DNA of 64,000 bases. Origin: Nitrosospira multiformis (lineage in GTDB: Bacteria; Pseudomonadota; Gammaproteobacteria; Burkholderiales; Nitrosomonadaceae). Shown here piece after piece: positions 46,812 to 56,003 of this stretch. Below the pieces are notes generated by a model, which was not told the origin of the DNA, did not search any database, and saw only the letters and a list, made by a program, of their open reading frames with translations. Every line of letters begins with the position of its first letter. The first letter of the stretch is position 1. The position numbers and the translations under genes were made by a program. The stretch lies in contig NZ_FOCT01000002.1 of assembly GCF_900110185.1 (NCBI RefSeq), forward strand, positions 1 through 64,000, in the 5' to 3' direction.

Positions 46812-47393
46812 TCAAAGCGCCAAATTTTTGCTCGCCTCAAGCAGGACTGCGCTACCGATAAGGACAAACACAGCTGCTGCAATTCCACGCACGAGGCGCG
46901 CCGGAATCCGGTTCGCCAGGCGTTCGCCCAGATAGACTGCCGGAACGTTCGCGACCATCATCCCGAGTGTGGTGCCTGCAACCACCGCGGAAAACATCTG
47001 ATACTGCGCTGCCAGGGCCGCAGTTGCAATCTGCGTCTTGTCGCCCATTTCTGCAAGGAAAAAAGCCAGGAGCGTCGCACTGAAAACACCGGCGCCATCG
47101 CCCCCGGTTTCAGACTGCGCTTCATCGAACTGATCGGGAATGAGTGTCCAGATCGCCATGCCGACAAATAGCAGGCCCAGTATCCAGTTCAGGGTGTCGG
47201 GGCCAAGTTGCGTGATGATCCACGAACCGATTGCGGCAGCGAAGGCATGGTTCAACAGGGTAGCGACGAGTATACCGAGCACGATGGGAACCGGCTGGCG
47301 AAATTTTGCCGCGAGGATAAAGGCGAGAAGCTGCGTTTTGTCGCCAATCTCTGCGAGTGCGACAACGCCAGCCGAAACAAGGAAAGCTTCCAC
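46812..47393 (-). CDS. GDT1/TMEM165-family manganese exporter
   Basis: A 193-residue inner-membrane protein of the UPF0016/GDT1 family. The duplicated ExGDKT motif is intact: VVALAEIGDKTQLLAFILAA near the N-terminus and FLAEMGDKTQIATAALAAQY in the second half; about six to seven membrane segments. Bacterial members export Mn2+. The GTG at 47393, with GGAG nine bases upstream, is preferred because the open frame's longer TTG start (47465) lies inside the riboswitch. Manganese-responsive regulation by that riboswitch supports the substrate. Confidence 0.88.
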   Translation of the reverse strand: MEAFLVSAGVVALAEIGDKTQLLAFILAAKFRQPVPIVLGILVATLLNHAFAAAIGSWIITQLGPDTLNWILGLLFVGMAIWTLIPDQFDEAQSETGGDGAGVFSATLLAFFLAEMGDKTQIATAALAAQYQMFSAVVAGTTLGMMVANVPAVYLGERLANRIPARLVRGIAAAVFVLIGSAVLLEASKNLAL

Positions 47394-47458
47394 GTTCTTA
47401 CGCTCCAGGCCGGACAAGAATCGAGACCACGTTTCTCCCGGGGCTTCCGGAGACAATG

Positions 47459-47566
47459 TGGTCAAAGGTCTTGCCCAGGCACGGAACTGCTTGCACCACG
47501 ACCGGACGGGTCAAGTATGTTGATGCAAGCCCTTCGATTCGACGGAAGGAGGCTACTCCCCGATGA
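47459..47566 (-). promoter_or_regulatory. yybP-ykoY manganese riboswitch
   Basis: The minus strand carries the two conserved halves of this class: ATCGGGGAGTAGCC at 47565-47551, then ATCAACATACT near 47525-47515, and GCAAGACCTTTGACC near 47473-47459. These are the GGGGAGUAGC, GUCAAC-type and GCAAGACCUUU elements of the yybP-ykoY aptamer, in order and spacing. High Mn2+ is expected to increase expression of the exporter gene that starts 65 bases downstream. Confidence 0.9.
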
Positions 47567-47752
47567 CGGGAATATTCTACTTGCCGAATAAAACCTTGTC
47601 CATGTCAAGCCGATGCTCATGTGCAGGTAACGACTCTACCGGAAACTCACCGTGATTCTGCTAATCTGGATTTATATCGTGCATGAACCAGGTTTGCGGA
47701 AGAAAGGCATTTTGCATTAAATATTTACCATGAGATGGACGAGGAGTACTCC

Positions 47753-47944
47753 ATGTTCAGAAAGAATCTCCCACAGCGTGACAACAGGAGTCTCGAGAAC
47801 GAGGTCATCCTGGCCGTGATCGCGCTGTACCTGTTGCTCGCACTCGTTATGACCGTCGTGCACTACATACAGCCGTCGGAGCAGACAGTAGCCACATCTT
47901 CCATGTCGCCCTCCCATCGGGAAAAAGCCGAAGCAAAAAAATAA
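47753..47944 (+). CDS. Small single-pass membrane protein
   Basis: Sixty-three residues from an ATG at 47753 with a GAGGAG site; the in-frame ATG at 47735 lacks one. One membrane segment (ENEVILAVIALYLLLALVMT) with charged ends; C-terminus lysine-rich. No family is recognised. It lies 44 bases before the CorA-like gene on the same strand, so it may be an accessory or regulator of that transporter, a guess from position only. Confidence 0.65.
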   Translation: MFRKNLPQRDNRSLENEVILAVIALYLLLALVMTVVHYIQPSEQTVATSSMSPSHREKAEAKK

Positions 47945-47988
47945 ACTGAAACCTCGAGCGGTACCACACCATAACAAGGAGGTTCGTC

Positions 47989-48960
47989 ATGATTCGCAGT
48001 GTTGTGAGGGATAATCACTCACTCTGCATCATTCACGGCCTGCCGCGGCGGGAGGGCGATGAGCATATTGTCTGGCTGGAGATCAATGCGCCGACGCCCC
48101 AGGACATTGTGTGTCTGAAGCAGCGCTTCGGTATCGACACCACACCGCAGGCAGGCAGCGTCTTCGATGATGGAACCTTCATGTACATGCGCGCCAAACT
48201 CCTCCGTTTGGGCAGCAACGGGACGCCGAGCTTTGGCGATGTAACTTTCATGCTGGGTGAGCAACTGGTCGCGATTCTCTGCCAGCACCCCGATTTTCAC
48301 CCGTTCGATACAGCATTGCAGCGCATGAATCGCAGGCCGAATCATGCCCAGAATCCGAAATGGGTACTTCGCCTATTGTTGCAGGTAGCCAATGACAGTG
48401 CGGATACGGTAATAGATCGTCTTGCGGATGAACTGGAGCGAAGCGCAGAAGAGATTTCCGAAATATCGGATGGATACAATGCGCAGGGCAGGGAACTGGG
48501 TGTGCCTGATCTGATAGAAACCATGCAAGACCTGAATGAAAAGGAAGATATTATTTCGCGCTGCCTGGAAGCCCAGTTGTCGCTGGCGCGCACCGTGCGT
48601 TACTTGAGTGGCGAGATCGATAACGTGGCCGAGGCAGAGCTGCAGGTATTGACCACGGAGCTGGCCGAAGACGTGGCCGGCGTAAAGGAACATGCCTACT
48701 TCGAGCACGAGAAAGTGCGGTATCTGCAGAATGCAGTCACGAATATTCTCAACATCAAGCAGAACCAGATCGTCAAGGTCTTCACCATCATCACCGCAGT
48801 CTTCCTGCCGCCCACGCTGGTGGGCACCTTTTACGGCATGAACTTCGCCGTAATGCCGGAACTCGCGTGGGAATACGGATTCATCTATTCAATGGGGCTG
48901 ACGGTATCGGCTGCGCTGCTGCCACTTATATACATAAAACGCAAGGGATGGTTGCGGTGA
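47989..48960 (+). CDS. CorA-family divalent metal transporter (ZntB-like)
   Basis: A 323-residue channel-like transporter. The cytoplasmic part is long and helical (DLIETMQDLNEKEDIISRCL, AYFEHEKVRYLQNAVTNILN), followed by two membrane segments: VFTIITAVFLPPTLVGTFYGMNF, with the signature GMN, and YSMGLTVSAALLPLIYI. ExELAWEYGF-type loop PELAWEYGFIY is present. CorA members carry Mg2+, Co2+ or Zn2+; the specific ion is not evident. An AAGGAGG site precedes the ATG. Divergent from the manganese exporter, suggesting metal-homeostasis context. Confidence 0.9.
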   Translation: MIRSVVRDNHSLCIIHGLPRREGDEHIVWLEINAPTPQDIVCLKQRFGIDTTPQAGSVFDDGTFMYMRAKLLRLGSNGTPSFGDVTFMLGEQLVAILCQHPDFHPFDTALQRMNRRPNHAQNPKWVLRLLLQVANDSADTVIDRLADELERSAEEISEISDGYNAQGRELGVPDLIETMQDLNEKEDIISRCLEAQLSLARTVRYLSGEIDNVAEAELQVLTTELAEDVAGVKEHAYFEHEKVRYLQNAVTNILNIKQNQIVKVFTIITAVFLPPTLVGTFYGMNFAVMPELAWEYGFIYSMGLTVSAALLPLIYIKRKGWLR

Positions 48961-49137
48961 GATTGCGACCCTATGCAAAGCGGAGACAACAGGATGCTTC
49001 GCGGAACTCCAAACCCGCGTTTTCAGTCTATCGCGGCAAGTGGACATTTCTTTGCTATATTGGGCTTGCAAGAAGAATAAAAAGACGACTGCTTGAAGAG
49101 GGCCAAGCGGGACCTCGCATAGAAAGGAGAAAATCTC

Positions 49138-49602
49138 ATGAAGAAGTTTCTGATCGCATCTGCTTTAAGCCTCGGCCTGGTTTCAATCAACGCCCTTGCT
49201 CAGGAGGACACGGAAGCCCTAGGAAAGCCGGGGGACCCCAGTCAGGTTTCCCGGATCGTTGAAATAACTGCGGTGGATAACCGCTTCAAACCTGACGCAA
49301 TCAATGTGAAACAAGGTGAAACCATAAAATTTCTGATCACGAACCTAGGCAAGAAAAAGCACGAGATGATGATCGGCACTGCGGAAGAAATTGACAAGCA
49401 TGGTAAAATGCTGAAAAAACACCCTGACCATGCGCATCCGGACCAGCCGGATATGGTCTCGGTCGAGCCGGGTAAGACCGGGGAGCTGGTATGGCATTTC
49501 ACGGAAGCAGGCACAGTAAATTTTGCCTGCCCGCTGCCTGGCCACTTCAAAGGTATGAATTTCCCAGGTATGAAAGGCACAATCACAGTAGGAGCGAAAT
49601 GA
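49138..49602 (+). CDS. Periplasmic cupredoxin, CopI-like
   Basis: A 154-residue protein with a signal peptide (MKKFLIASALSLGLVSINAL, cut after ALA) and a cupredoxin fold. Type 1 copper ligands are visible: His75 in KKKHEMMIG, and Cys131, His136, Met140 in CPLPGHFKGM. A His-rich loop HPDHAHPDQPDM (95-106) gives an extra metal site, as in CopI proteins of copper tolerance. AGGAG upstream of the ATG is a good ribosome binding site. It is followed with a four-base overlap by a DUF411 gene, then a c-type cytochrome. Not nitrosocyanin: size and motifs differ. Electron carrier or copper-buffering role. Confidence 0.87.
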   Translation: MKKFLIASALSLGLVSINALAQEDTEALGKPGDPSQVSRIVEITAVDNRFKPDAINVKQGETIKFLITNLGKKKHEMMIGTAEEIDKHGKMLKKHPDHAHPDQPDMVSVEPGKTGELVWHFTEAGTVNFACPLPGHFKGMNFPGMKGTITVGAK

Positions 49603-50072
49603 AAATATCGAGACATGCAGTATTGGCTGGAATCATGTTTGCCGCCTTTGCGGGCGGCGCTTATGCTTCCGCAACGGTTGACGTTTACAAAAGTTCCACC
49701 TGCAAGTGCTGCGCGAAGTGGGTCGATCATATGCGTGCCAACGGATTTACCGTGAACACGCATGATGTAGGCAACAAGGAAGCCCGTGAACAGGCGGGCA
49801 TCGCCCCTGCACTCGGTTCATGTCACACCGCGCTGGTCGACGGTTATGCAATTGAAGGACACGTGCCTGCACAAGATGTCAAACGACTTCTGAGGGAGCG
49901 TCCTCGCGCCATCGGCCTGACTGCTCCCGGCATGCCGCATGGTTCCCCTGGAATGGAAGGCGAGCGTAACGATCCGTACGATGTGCTTCTGATTAACAAA
50001 CAGGGGGAGACATCGATTTACAGTCGTCATCATCCCTCTGATCCGAAAACATCTGTGATGAGACTCAAATGA
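49599..50072 (+). CDS. DUF411 metal-binding protein
   Basis: A 157-residue periplasmic protein with a signal peptide (MKISRHAVLAGIMFAAFAGG, cut near AYA) and the DUF411 core: VDVYKSSTCKCCAKWVDHMR with its CxCC metal site, and GSCHTALVDGYAIEGHVPAQ with another Cys-His pair. DUF411 proteins are linked to copper resistance. The ATG overlaps the cupredoxin stop (ATGA), so the two are translationally coupled. The longer open frame upstream is inside the cupredoxin gene. Confidence 0.9.
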   Translation: MKISRHAVLAGIMFAAFAGGAYASATVDVYKSSTCKCCAKWVDHMRANGFTVNTHDVGNKEAREQAGIAPALGSCHTALVDGYAIEGHVPAQDVKRLLRERPRAIGLTAPGMPHGSPGMEGERNDPYDVLLINKQGETSIYSRHHPSDPKTSVMRLK

Positions 50073-50176
50073 GGAGCCTCAGATCATCGAGCGATAGCGA
50101 GGTATGCGATAAGAAGCTCGCGGGTCCCGGTATTCCCGGCAGTAGCCGTGGCGATACTCTCAAAAGTGACAGGCAT

Positions 50177-50788
50177 ATGAGCCGGACAATCATAAATATG
50201 CGGGTATTGCTCCTGGCAAGCATGACGATTGGACTGATCGCGGGATGCGGCGAGCCGAAGCAGCTCGCCTCGCCATCCACAACCACGCCGCCTTCCGCCA
50301 CGGAGACTGCTCCATCCGAGACCCCGCCAGCACCTTCCGCACCGCCTCCTGCCGGGTCCAGTACGGTTCCGGCTGAACCAACAACCCCACCTGCCGCTGC
50401 TCAAGTGGAGCCGCCTAAAAACCTCGCTGCACGCAAGCTCGCGCCGGAAAGAATCAAGCGCGGCGAAGAGATTTATCGAAAGAATTGTGCAAGTTGTCAC
50501 GGACCGAACGGTGAAGCTACGCCAGGTTGGCGTACTCCAGGACCGGATGGCCGGTATCCTCCGCCGCCATTGGATGGCAGCGCTCACGCCTGGCATCACT
50601 CAACAGAAACGTTGGAAAAAATGATTCAGGATGGCAGCGTGGATGGCGCCATGCCTGCCTGGAAGGGAAAACTGACAAACCAGCAGATCGGGGACGTGAT
50701 CGTCTGGATCAAGTCACTCTGGCCCGATGAGGTTTATGATATCTGGCACAAGGAAATCGAAAACAAGCCACAGCCAAAGCAGAATTAA
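50177..50788 (+). CDS. Lipoprotein c-type cytochrome
   Basis: About 203 residues from the ATG at 50177 (MSRTIINMRVLLLASMTIGL). A lipobox LIAGC anchors it to a membrane. A Pro/Ser/Thr-rich linker of about 60 residues follows, then one haem-c domain with CASCH and the axial Met probably in AMPAWKGKL. KRGEEIYRKNCASCHGPNGE is the class I pattern. The open frame starts at 50069, overlapping DUF411, but the signal begins near 50177. Together with the cupredoxin and DUF411 it forms a copper/electron-transfer set. Confidence 0.85.
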   Translation: MSRTIINMRVLLLASMTIGLIAGCGEPKQLASPSTTTPPSATETAPSETPPAPSAPPPAGSSTVPAEPTTPPAAAQVEPPKNLAARKLAPERIKRGEEIYRKNCASCHGPNGEATPGWRTPGPDGRYPPPPLDGSAHAWHHSTETLEKMIQDGSVDGAMPAWKGKLTNQQIGDVIVWIKSLWPDEVYDIWHKEIENKPQPKQN

Positions 50789-51127
50789 GGGCTGGCAGGC
50801 GAAAATGGGACTAGGGGTTAGGGCTGAAAGCCTTAACCCCCATGATACATGATCTGAATTTGATGGCCGAAATTCGCTATCGCAGCGCTCGAGCGTATCC
50901 TGCCTTGGCAGTCTCTTCTGTCTCTTACCTTCACCACCTTTGCCGGACTCTGGATCAATCCTGAATGACGAGGCGCCGAGTGACGAACGTGCGTAGCGTA
51001 CTCAAGAGCATGAACGAGAGTAACTGCGCACAAGTCGCTCCGCCAGCAACTGTGGGGAAAGGAACCATTGGAGATCTGCTCAGCGGTTCCTTAAAGCTTA
51101 AAGCCGGCTTAATGCCGGCTTAATGGT
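50789..51127. other. Intergenic region with hairpins
   Basis: No gene is supported. At 50814-50841 is a near-perfect inverted repeat (GGGGTTAGGGCT / AGCCTTAACCCC, one mismatch) just after the cytochrome gene, a possible transcript end without a T run. A second GGAACC/GGTTCC pair flanks 51061-51090. The rplS terminator-like hairpin lies at 51101-51121. Confidence 0.5.
51101..51122 (-). terminator. Terminator-like hairpin after rplS
   Basis: AAGCCGGC, a five-base loop and GCCGGCTT form an eight-base-pair perfect stem directly after the rplS stop. The trailing sequence is only moderately T-rich, so termination strength is uncertain. Confidence 0.5.
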
Positions 51128-51535
51128 TTAGGCCTGCTCGGTCTTTTGCGTTCCGTTTTCAGCCTTCCTGGCTGAAGCACGAGCCGGCAGTTTTTCGCGA
51201 ATGCGAGCAGATTTGCCGGAGCGATCGCGGAGATAATAAAGCTTGGCACGACGCACTGCCCCGCGGCGTTTGATCTCTATGCTCGCAATCAGGGGAGAAT
51301 AAGTCTGAAAAGTCCTTTCCACTCCCTCACCGCTGGATACCTTGCGCACGGTAAAGGCAGAATTGAGACCACGGTTACGCTTGGCAATGACGGTACCCTC
51401 GTACGCCTGAATGCGTTTACGGTCTCCTTCCACCACCTTAACGTTGACGACAACCGTATCTCCAGGGGCAAAATCGGGAATTGTCTTGCCCAGGCGGCTG
51501 ATTTCTTCGCTTTCAAGTTGCTCGATCAGATTCAT
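51128..51535 (-). CDS. rplS: Ribosomal protein L19
   Basis: A 135-residue large-subunit protein at the 30S-50S interface. [40 protein letters not shown] and [20 protein letters not shown] are the L19 core. The C-terminal extension of about 15 residues is Ala/Lys-rich. Last gene of rpsP-rimM-trmD-rplS. Confidence 0.97.
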
Positions 51536-51590
51536 TTTCGTGACTCCTTGCCTTATATTCCTTGCGTTTCAGTAACTTTCAATTTGGCAC

Positions 51591-52361
51591 TCAATTCGCT
51601 TCGTATGCGTGCTGGAATTCTTCCAGCAATTTCCGCTCTTCCGCAGTGAGGCCTTTCTCCATTTTCAATGCCAGCAGATCAGGCCGCCGCAACCATGTTC
51701 TTCCCAAGGACTGCTGTAGCCGCCAGCGTTCAATCCTGGCGTGATTTCCGGACAACAAGACCTCGGGCACTACGCTTCCCCGATAGACCTCCGGTCGGGT
51801 GTAGTGGGGAAAATCCAGCAAACCTGCTGTAAAGGAATCCTGATTCGCGGATTCCGGATCTCCCAATACGCCGGGCAACTGCCGCACCAGACAATCCATG
51901 AGCACCATCGACGCCAGTTCACCGCCGGATACGACATAATCCCCAATGGAAATCTCATAGTCCACCTGACGTTCGATCAGCCGCTCATCCACTCCTTCAT
52001 AACGGCCTGCCAGCAGCACCAATGCAGACAATTCGCTTAATTCCGTCACCACGTTCTGGTTCAGGGGCCTTCCCTGAGGTGACAGATAAATCACTTTCGT
52101 GCTGCTGATACCACAGGCTCTTTGCCTTTCCCTGGCAGCAGTTATCGCTTTTTCCAGGGGTTCCGCCAGCATTACCATGCCGGGTCCGCCTCCGTAGGGT
52201 CGGTCGTCCACCCTGCGATAATTATCCTCGGTAAATTCCCGCGGATTCCAGGTATACAGGCGATAAATGGCATTTTCATTCGCCCGCCCGGTTACCCCGT
52301 ACCTGGTTACAGCATCGAACATTTCGGGAAAGAGGGTGATAACGTCGAAATCGAACGTCAT
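51591..52361 (-). CDS. trmD: tRNA (guanine37-N1)-methyltransferase
   Basis: A 256-residue SPOUT enzyme making m1G37. [52 protein letters not shown] and the knot region [20 protein letters not shown] are intact. The ATG at 52361 starts two bases after the rimM stop; the frame upstream of it belongs to rimM. Confidence 0.96.
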   Translation of the reverse strand: MTFDFDVITLFPEMFDAVTRYGVTGRANENAIYRLYTWNPREFTEDNYRRVDDRPYGGGPGMVMLAEPLEKAITAARERQRACGISSTKVIYLSPQGRPLNQNVVTELSELSALVLLAGRYEGVDERLIERQVDYEISIGDYVVSGGELASMVLMDCLVRQLPGVLGDPESANQDSFTAGLLDFPHYTRPEVYRGSVVPEVLLSGNHARIERWRLQQSLGRTWLRRPDLLALKMEKGLTAEERKLLEEFQHAYEAN

Positions 52362-52363
52362 AA

Positions 52364-52870
52364 TCAGTAGTCCCGACCCCAATCCACCGTAATCCGACCC
52401 GCCGCCAGATCCACTTTGATGATCACCTGGTCAATGAAAGGTATCAACCTTTCGGTTTCTCCCGGGTTTTGCACCTGAAGCACATCGTTCGCTCCAGTTT
52501 CCAGCAGCCCTGCCACCTTACCCAGCGCTTCACCTTGCAAATTGATGACTGCAAGCCCGATGAGATCTGACCAGTAATAACCTTCCTCGCCGCTCTCCGG
52601 CAATGCCGGCAATAGTCTGCGGGGAATGGCGATCTTCAGTCCCTTCAGCCGTGCTGCCGCGTCACGGTCCGCACATCGTTCAAGTGAAGCCAGCAATACG
52701 TTCCCGTGAACCTCGCCCTCGATCACTTTGAATTTGTGCCATTTGCCGCCCTCGCTGCCCAACCACCAGTCCGGGTAATCCAGCAAGCCATCCACATATT
52801 CAGTATAGGGAAAAACCTTGATCCAGCCGGCTACCGCATATGGACCGGCAACGCGGCCCATTATCACCAT
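52364..52870 (-). CDS. rimM: Ribosome maturation factor RimM
   Basis: About 168 residues; helps 16S rRNA processing and S19 assembly. [20 protein letters not shown] at the N-terminus, a PRC-barrel with [34 protein letters not shown] and [20 protein letters not shown] identify it. The ATG at 52870 (MVIMGRV) is used; a TTG at 52924 would overlap rpsP by 32 bases and add a hydrophilic tail. Confidence 0.93.
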   Translation of the reverse strand: MVIMGRVAGPYAVAGWIKVFPYTEYVDGLLDYPDWWLGSEGGKWHKFKVIEGEVHGNVLLASLERCADRDAAARLKGLKIAIPRRLLPALPESGEEGYYWSDLIGLAVINLQGEALGKVAGLLETGANDVLQVQNPGETERLIPFIDQVIIKVDLAAGRITVDWGRDY

Positions 52871-52892
52871 TGGTTCGGCGGATTGGCCAGGT

Positions 52893-53156
52893 TCAGCTTC
52901 CTGCGACTTCTTGCGTGGAACCAAACTGCTTGATCAGCTTTTTCACGGTATCTGACGGCTGCGCACCTTTTGATTGCCAATAGGTGACGCGATCCAGCTT
53001 GACACGCAGCGATTCCTCACCTTCGGCTGCCCGCGGGTTATAAAAACCGACGCGCTCTATAAACTTGCCGTCACGCGCATTGCGTGAATCTGCTACGACC
53101 ATATTGAAAAACGGGCGTTTTTTTGCGCCGCCTCGCGCCAGTCGAATAATGACCAT
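52893..53156 (-). CDS. rpsP: Ribosomal protein S16
   Basis: An 87-residue small-subunit protein with the S16 core: [40 protein letters not shown] and [19 protein letters not shown]. First gene of the ribosomal/tRNA maturation operon, 108 bases from the polA end. Confidence 0.97.
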   Translation of the reverse strand: MVIIRLARGGAKKRPFFNMVVADSRNARDGKFIERVGFYNPRAAEGEESLRVKLDRVTYWQSKGAQPSDTVKKLIKQFGSTQEVAGS

Positions 53157-53264
53157 GTAAATTGCCTGTGGAGGTCCAAAATCGAAAAGGGGGTGATTTT
53201 ACGACAATTTTCAGGGATTTAGCAAGTAATACTTCTCCCCTTCCCGCTCTTTTCACCCCTGTGT

Positions 53265-55982
53265 TCAATGCGCCTGTTCCCAGTTTGGCCCGACGCCTAC
53301 TTCCACCAATAACGGCACCTGAAGTTGCGCCACATTGCCCATAAGCAGCGGCAACTCGCGCTTTATCGTCTCGATTTCGTTTTCCGGTACTTCCAATACC
53401 AGTTCGTCATGGACCTGCATAATGAGTTTGCTGCTCAGGTCATGCCGCCGCAGCCAGTCATGCACTTCTATCATCGCGAGCTTGATGATATCCGCGGCAG
53501 TACCCTGCATGGGCGCATTGATGGCCGCGCGTTCCGCCGCCTGGCGGCGCATGCCGTTGGAACTGTTGATCTCCGACAGCCACAGCCGCCGTCCGAAGAC
53601 GGTCTCCACATAGCGGTTTTCTCTTGCGGTTTTTCGCGTCCGCTGCATGTAGTCCGCCACTCCTGGATAGCGAGCAAAGTAGCGGTCCATATAGGCTCTG
53701 GCCGCGGCCCGCTCGATGCCGAGCTGCGTCGAGAGACCAAATTCCGACATGCCGTAGATCAGGCCGAAATTAATGATTTTCGCATATCTGCGCTGTTCGC
53801 TGCTCACTGTTTCCAGGGGAACGCCGAATATCTCGGAGCCCGTGGCGCGATGAATGTCTTCCCCTTGTGCGAAGGCCTTGAGCAGTCCGGCATCCTGTGA
53901 AATGTGCGCCATGATGCGTAATTCGATCTGTGAATAATCCGCGGAAACGATCCTGTGTCCCGTCGGGGCGATGAATGCTTCCCGGATACGCCGTCCTTCG
54001 GCCGTGCGGATGGGTATGTTCTGCAGGTTCGGTTCGTTACTGGCGAGCCTGCCCGTCACCGCGACGGCCTGGGCATAATTAGTATGCACTCTTCCAGTAA
54101 CGGGGTGCACCATGCGCGGCAGCTTGTCAGTGTAAGTCGACTTGAGTTTGGCAAGACCGCGGTAATCCAGCAGAGCCCTGGCGAGCGGATAGTCGAGTGC
54201 GAGTTTTTGCAGCACATCTTCGTCGGTGGAAGGAACGCCGCTCGGTGTTTTTTTCATGACAGGCAGCTTGAGTCTGTCAAACAGGATTTCCTGAATCTGT
54301 TTGGGTGAATTCAGGTTGAATGGCAGCCCGGCAATGGTGCAGGCGCGCTCCTCCAGTGCCAGCATTTTCTCGCCGAGTTCACGGCTTTGCGTTTCCAGCA
54401 ATTTGAGATCCAGCAGCACGCCGTTACGCTCCATCTCGAACAAGACATCCATCACGGGCATTTCCAGCCTGCGATAGATATGATCGAGCTTTGCATCCTT
54501 GCCAACTTCAGCATACAGGTGCTGGTGCAACTGCAGCGTGATATCCGCATCCTCGGCCGCATATTGCGCAGCGCGTTCGATATCCACCTGCTCGAAACCT
54601 ATTCGGGCGGCTCCCTTGCCGGTGACTTCATCATAGGTGATGGTTTTGATCCCCAGATGCCGCAGCGCAAGGTTGTCCATATCGTGCGGGTGATGGGATT
54701 CGAAGACATAGGATTGCAGCAGCGTGTCGTGAACGATTCCTTTCACCCTGATGCCGTGATTGGCGAATACGTGCCTGTCAAACTTCAGGTTCTGCCCCAG
54801 CTTGGGGGCGGAGGGGTCCGTCAGCCAAGATTTGAGCTTTTCGAGCACAAAGTCGAGCGGCAACTGGCTGGGGGCACCGGTATAACGATGTCCCAGCGGT
54901 ATATAAGCCCCGTGATGTGGTTCCACGGAAAACGAGATACCCACCAGCTCGGCGCGCATCGGATCAAGCCCCGTCGTTTCGGTGTCGAGTGAAACGAGCG
55001 GTGCCGCGGCGATTCGCATCATCCACTCATCGAGTTGCTCCGGGGTAAGAAGGGCCTGATAATCGGCCTGTACCAGATTCGAGCCTGCCGGGGCAGAACC
55101 CGCAGAAAGCGCATCAGCGCCTCCTTCCGCTTGGGATTCCTGTTGCAACTCGCGCAACCAGCTCTTGAAATCCAGCCGCTCGTACAACTCCGCGAGCTTT
55201 ATCGTGTTCGGAGGCTGGGGTCCGAGATCATGCAGGTTGACCGGCAACGAAACGTCACACTTAATGGAGAGCAGTTGCCGCGATCTGCTCAACCAGCCCA
55301 GCGCATTGCGCAGATTCTCCCCTACTACGCCGCCTATTTCACCGGCGTGGACAAGCAGGTTGTCGAGTGTCCCATATTGATTGAGCCACTTCACCGCGGT
55401 TTTTGGTCCCACCTTCGCCACGCCGGGGATGTTGTCGACCGCGTCACCCACCAGCGCCAGATAGTCGAGCATGCGTTCTGGAGGTACGCCGAAACGTCCG
55501 AGCACACCGGCTTCATCAAGCATTTCGTTCGTCATGGTATTGACTAGGGTTACCTGCGAATTCACCAGTTGCGCAATGTCTTTGTCGCCAGTCGAAATGA
55601 TGCAGCGCATGTTCTCGCCTTCCGCCTGTTTCACCAGCGTACCGATCACATCGTCCGCCTCTACTCCTTCCACAGAAAGCATCGGCCATCCCATCGCATT
55701 TATGCATTCCAGGAGCGGTGCAATCTGGGCGGCAAGCTCGTCGGGCATGGGGGGCCGGTTCGCCTTGTACTCGGCGTAGAGCTCATCGCGGAAAGTCTTG
55801 CCTTTTGCATCAAATACGCAAGCGCTATAATCGGCCTGATAATCCTTGTGCAAGCGGCGCAGCATATTCAGCACGCCATAGACTGCACCGGTCGGCTCGT
55901 TATTGCGGTTGCGGAAATCGGGCAGCGCGTGAAAAGCGCGATACAGATAAGATGAACCATCGACCAGCAGTAGTGTTTTCAT
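53265..55982 (-). CDS. polA: DNA polymerase I
   Basis: A 905-residue three-domain polymerase for Okazaki-fragment processing and repair. The 5'-nuclease (LLLVDGSSYLYRAFHALPDF, VEADDVIGTLVKQAE) is followed by a 3'-5' exonuclease with the metal-binding pair intact (VSLDTETTGLDPMRAELVGI) and the polymerase palm: motif A VSADYSQIELRIMAHIS, YAKIINFGLIYGMSEFGLST and motif C MQVHDELVLEVPE. Normal proofreading is therefore expected. The start has a GGAAG site. Divergent LOG-family gene begins only 21 bases from its start. Confidence 0.97.
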   Translation of the reverse strand: MKTLLLVDGSSYLYRAFHALPDFRNRNNEPTGAVYGVLNMLRRLHKDYQADYSACVFDAKGKTFRDELYAEYKANRPPMPDELAAQIAPLLECINAMGWPMLSVEGVEADDVIGTLVKQAEGENMRCIISTGDKDIAQLVNSQVTLVNTMTNEMLDEAGVLGRFGVPPERMLDYLALVGDAVDNIPGVAKVGPKTAVKWLNQYGTLDNLLVHAGEIGGVVGENLRNALGWLSRSRQLLSIKCDVSLPVNLHDLGPQPPNTIKLAELYERLDFKSWLRELQQESQAEGGADALSAGSAPAGSNLVQADYQALLTPEQLDEWMMRIAAAPLVSLDTETTGLDPMRAELVGISFSVEPHHGAYIPLGHRYTGAPSQLPLDFVLEKLKSWLTDPSAPKLGQNLKFDRHVFANHGIRVKGIVHDTLLQSYVFESHHPHDMDNLALRHLGIKTITYDEVTGKGAARIGFEQVDIERAAQYAAEDADITLQLHQHLYAEVGKDAKLDHIYRRLEMPVMDVLFEMERNGVLLDLKLLETQSRELGEKMLALEERACTIAGLPFNLNSPKQIQEILFDRLKLPVMKKTPSGVPSTDEDVLQKLALDYPLARALLDYRGLAKLKSTYTDKLPRMVHPVTGRVHTNYAQAVAVTGRLASNEPNLQNIPIRTAEGRRIREAFIAPTGHRIVSADYSQIELRIMAHISQDAGLLKAFAQGEDIHRATGSEIFGVPLETVSSEQRRYAKIINFGLIYGMSEFGLSTQLGIERAAARAYMDRYFARYPGVADYMQRTRKTARENRYVETVFGRRLWLSEINSSNGMRRQAAERAAINAPMQGTAADIIKLAMIEVHDWLRRHDLSSKLIMQVHDELVLEVPENEIETIKRELPLLMGNVAQLQVPLLVEVGVGPNWEQAH

Positions 55983-56003
55983 TTAACTTCCAAAGGTTTT
56001 CCG

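Noticed and set aside
50814..50841. Inverted repeat after the cytochrome gene as a terminator
   Set aside because: The stem is good but there is no T run, so it is only mentioned in the intergenic entry.
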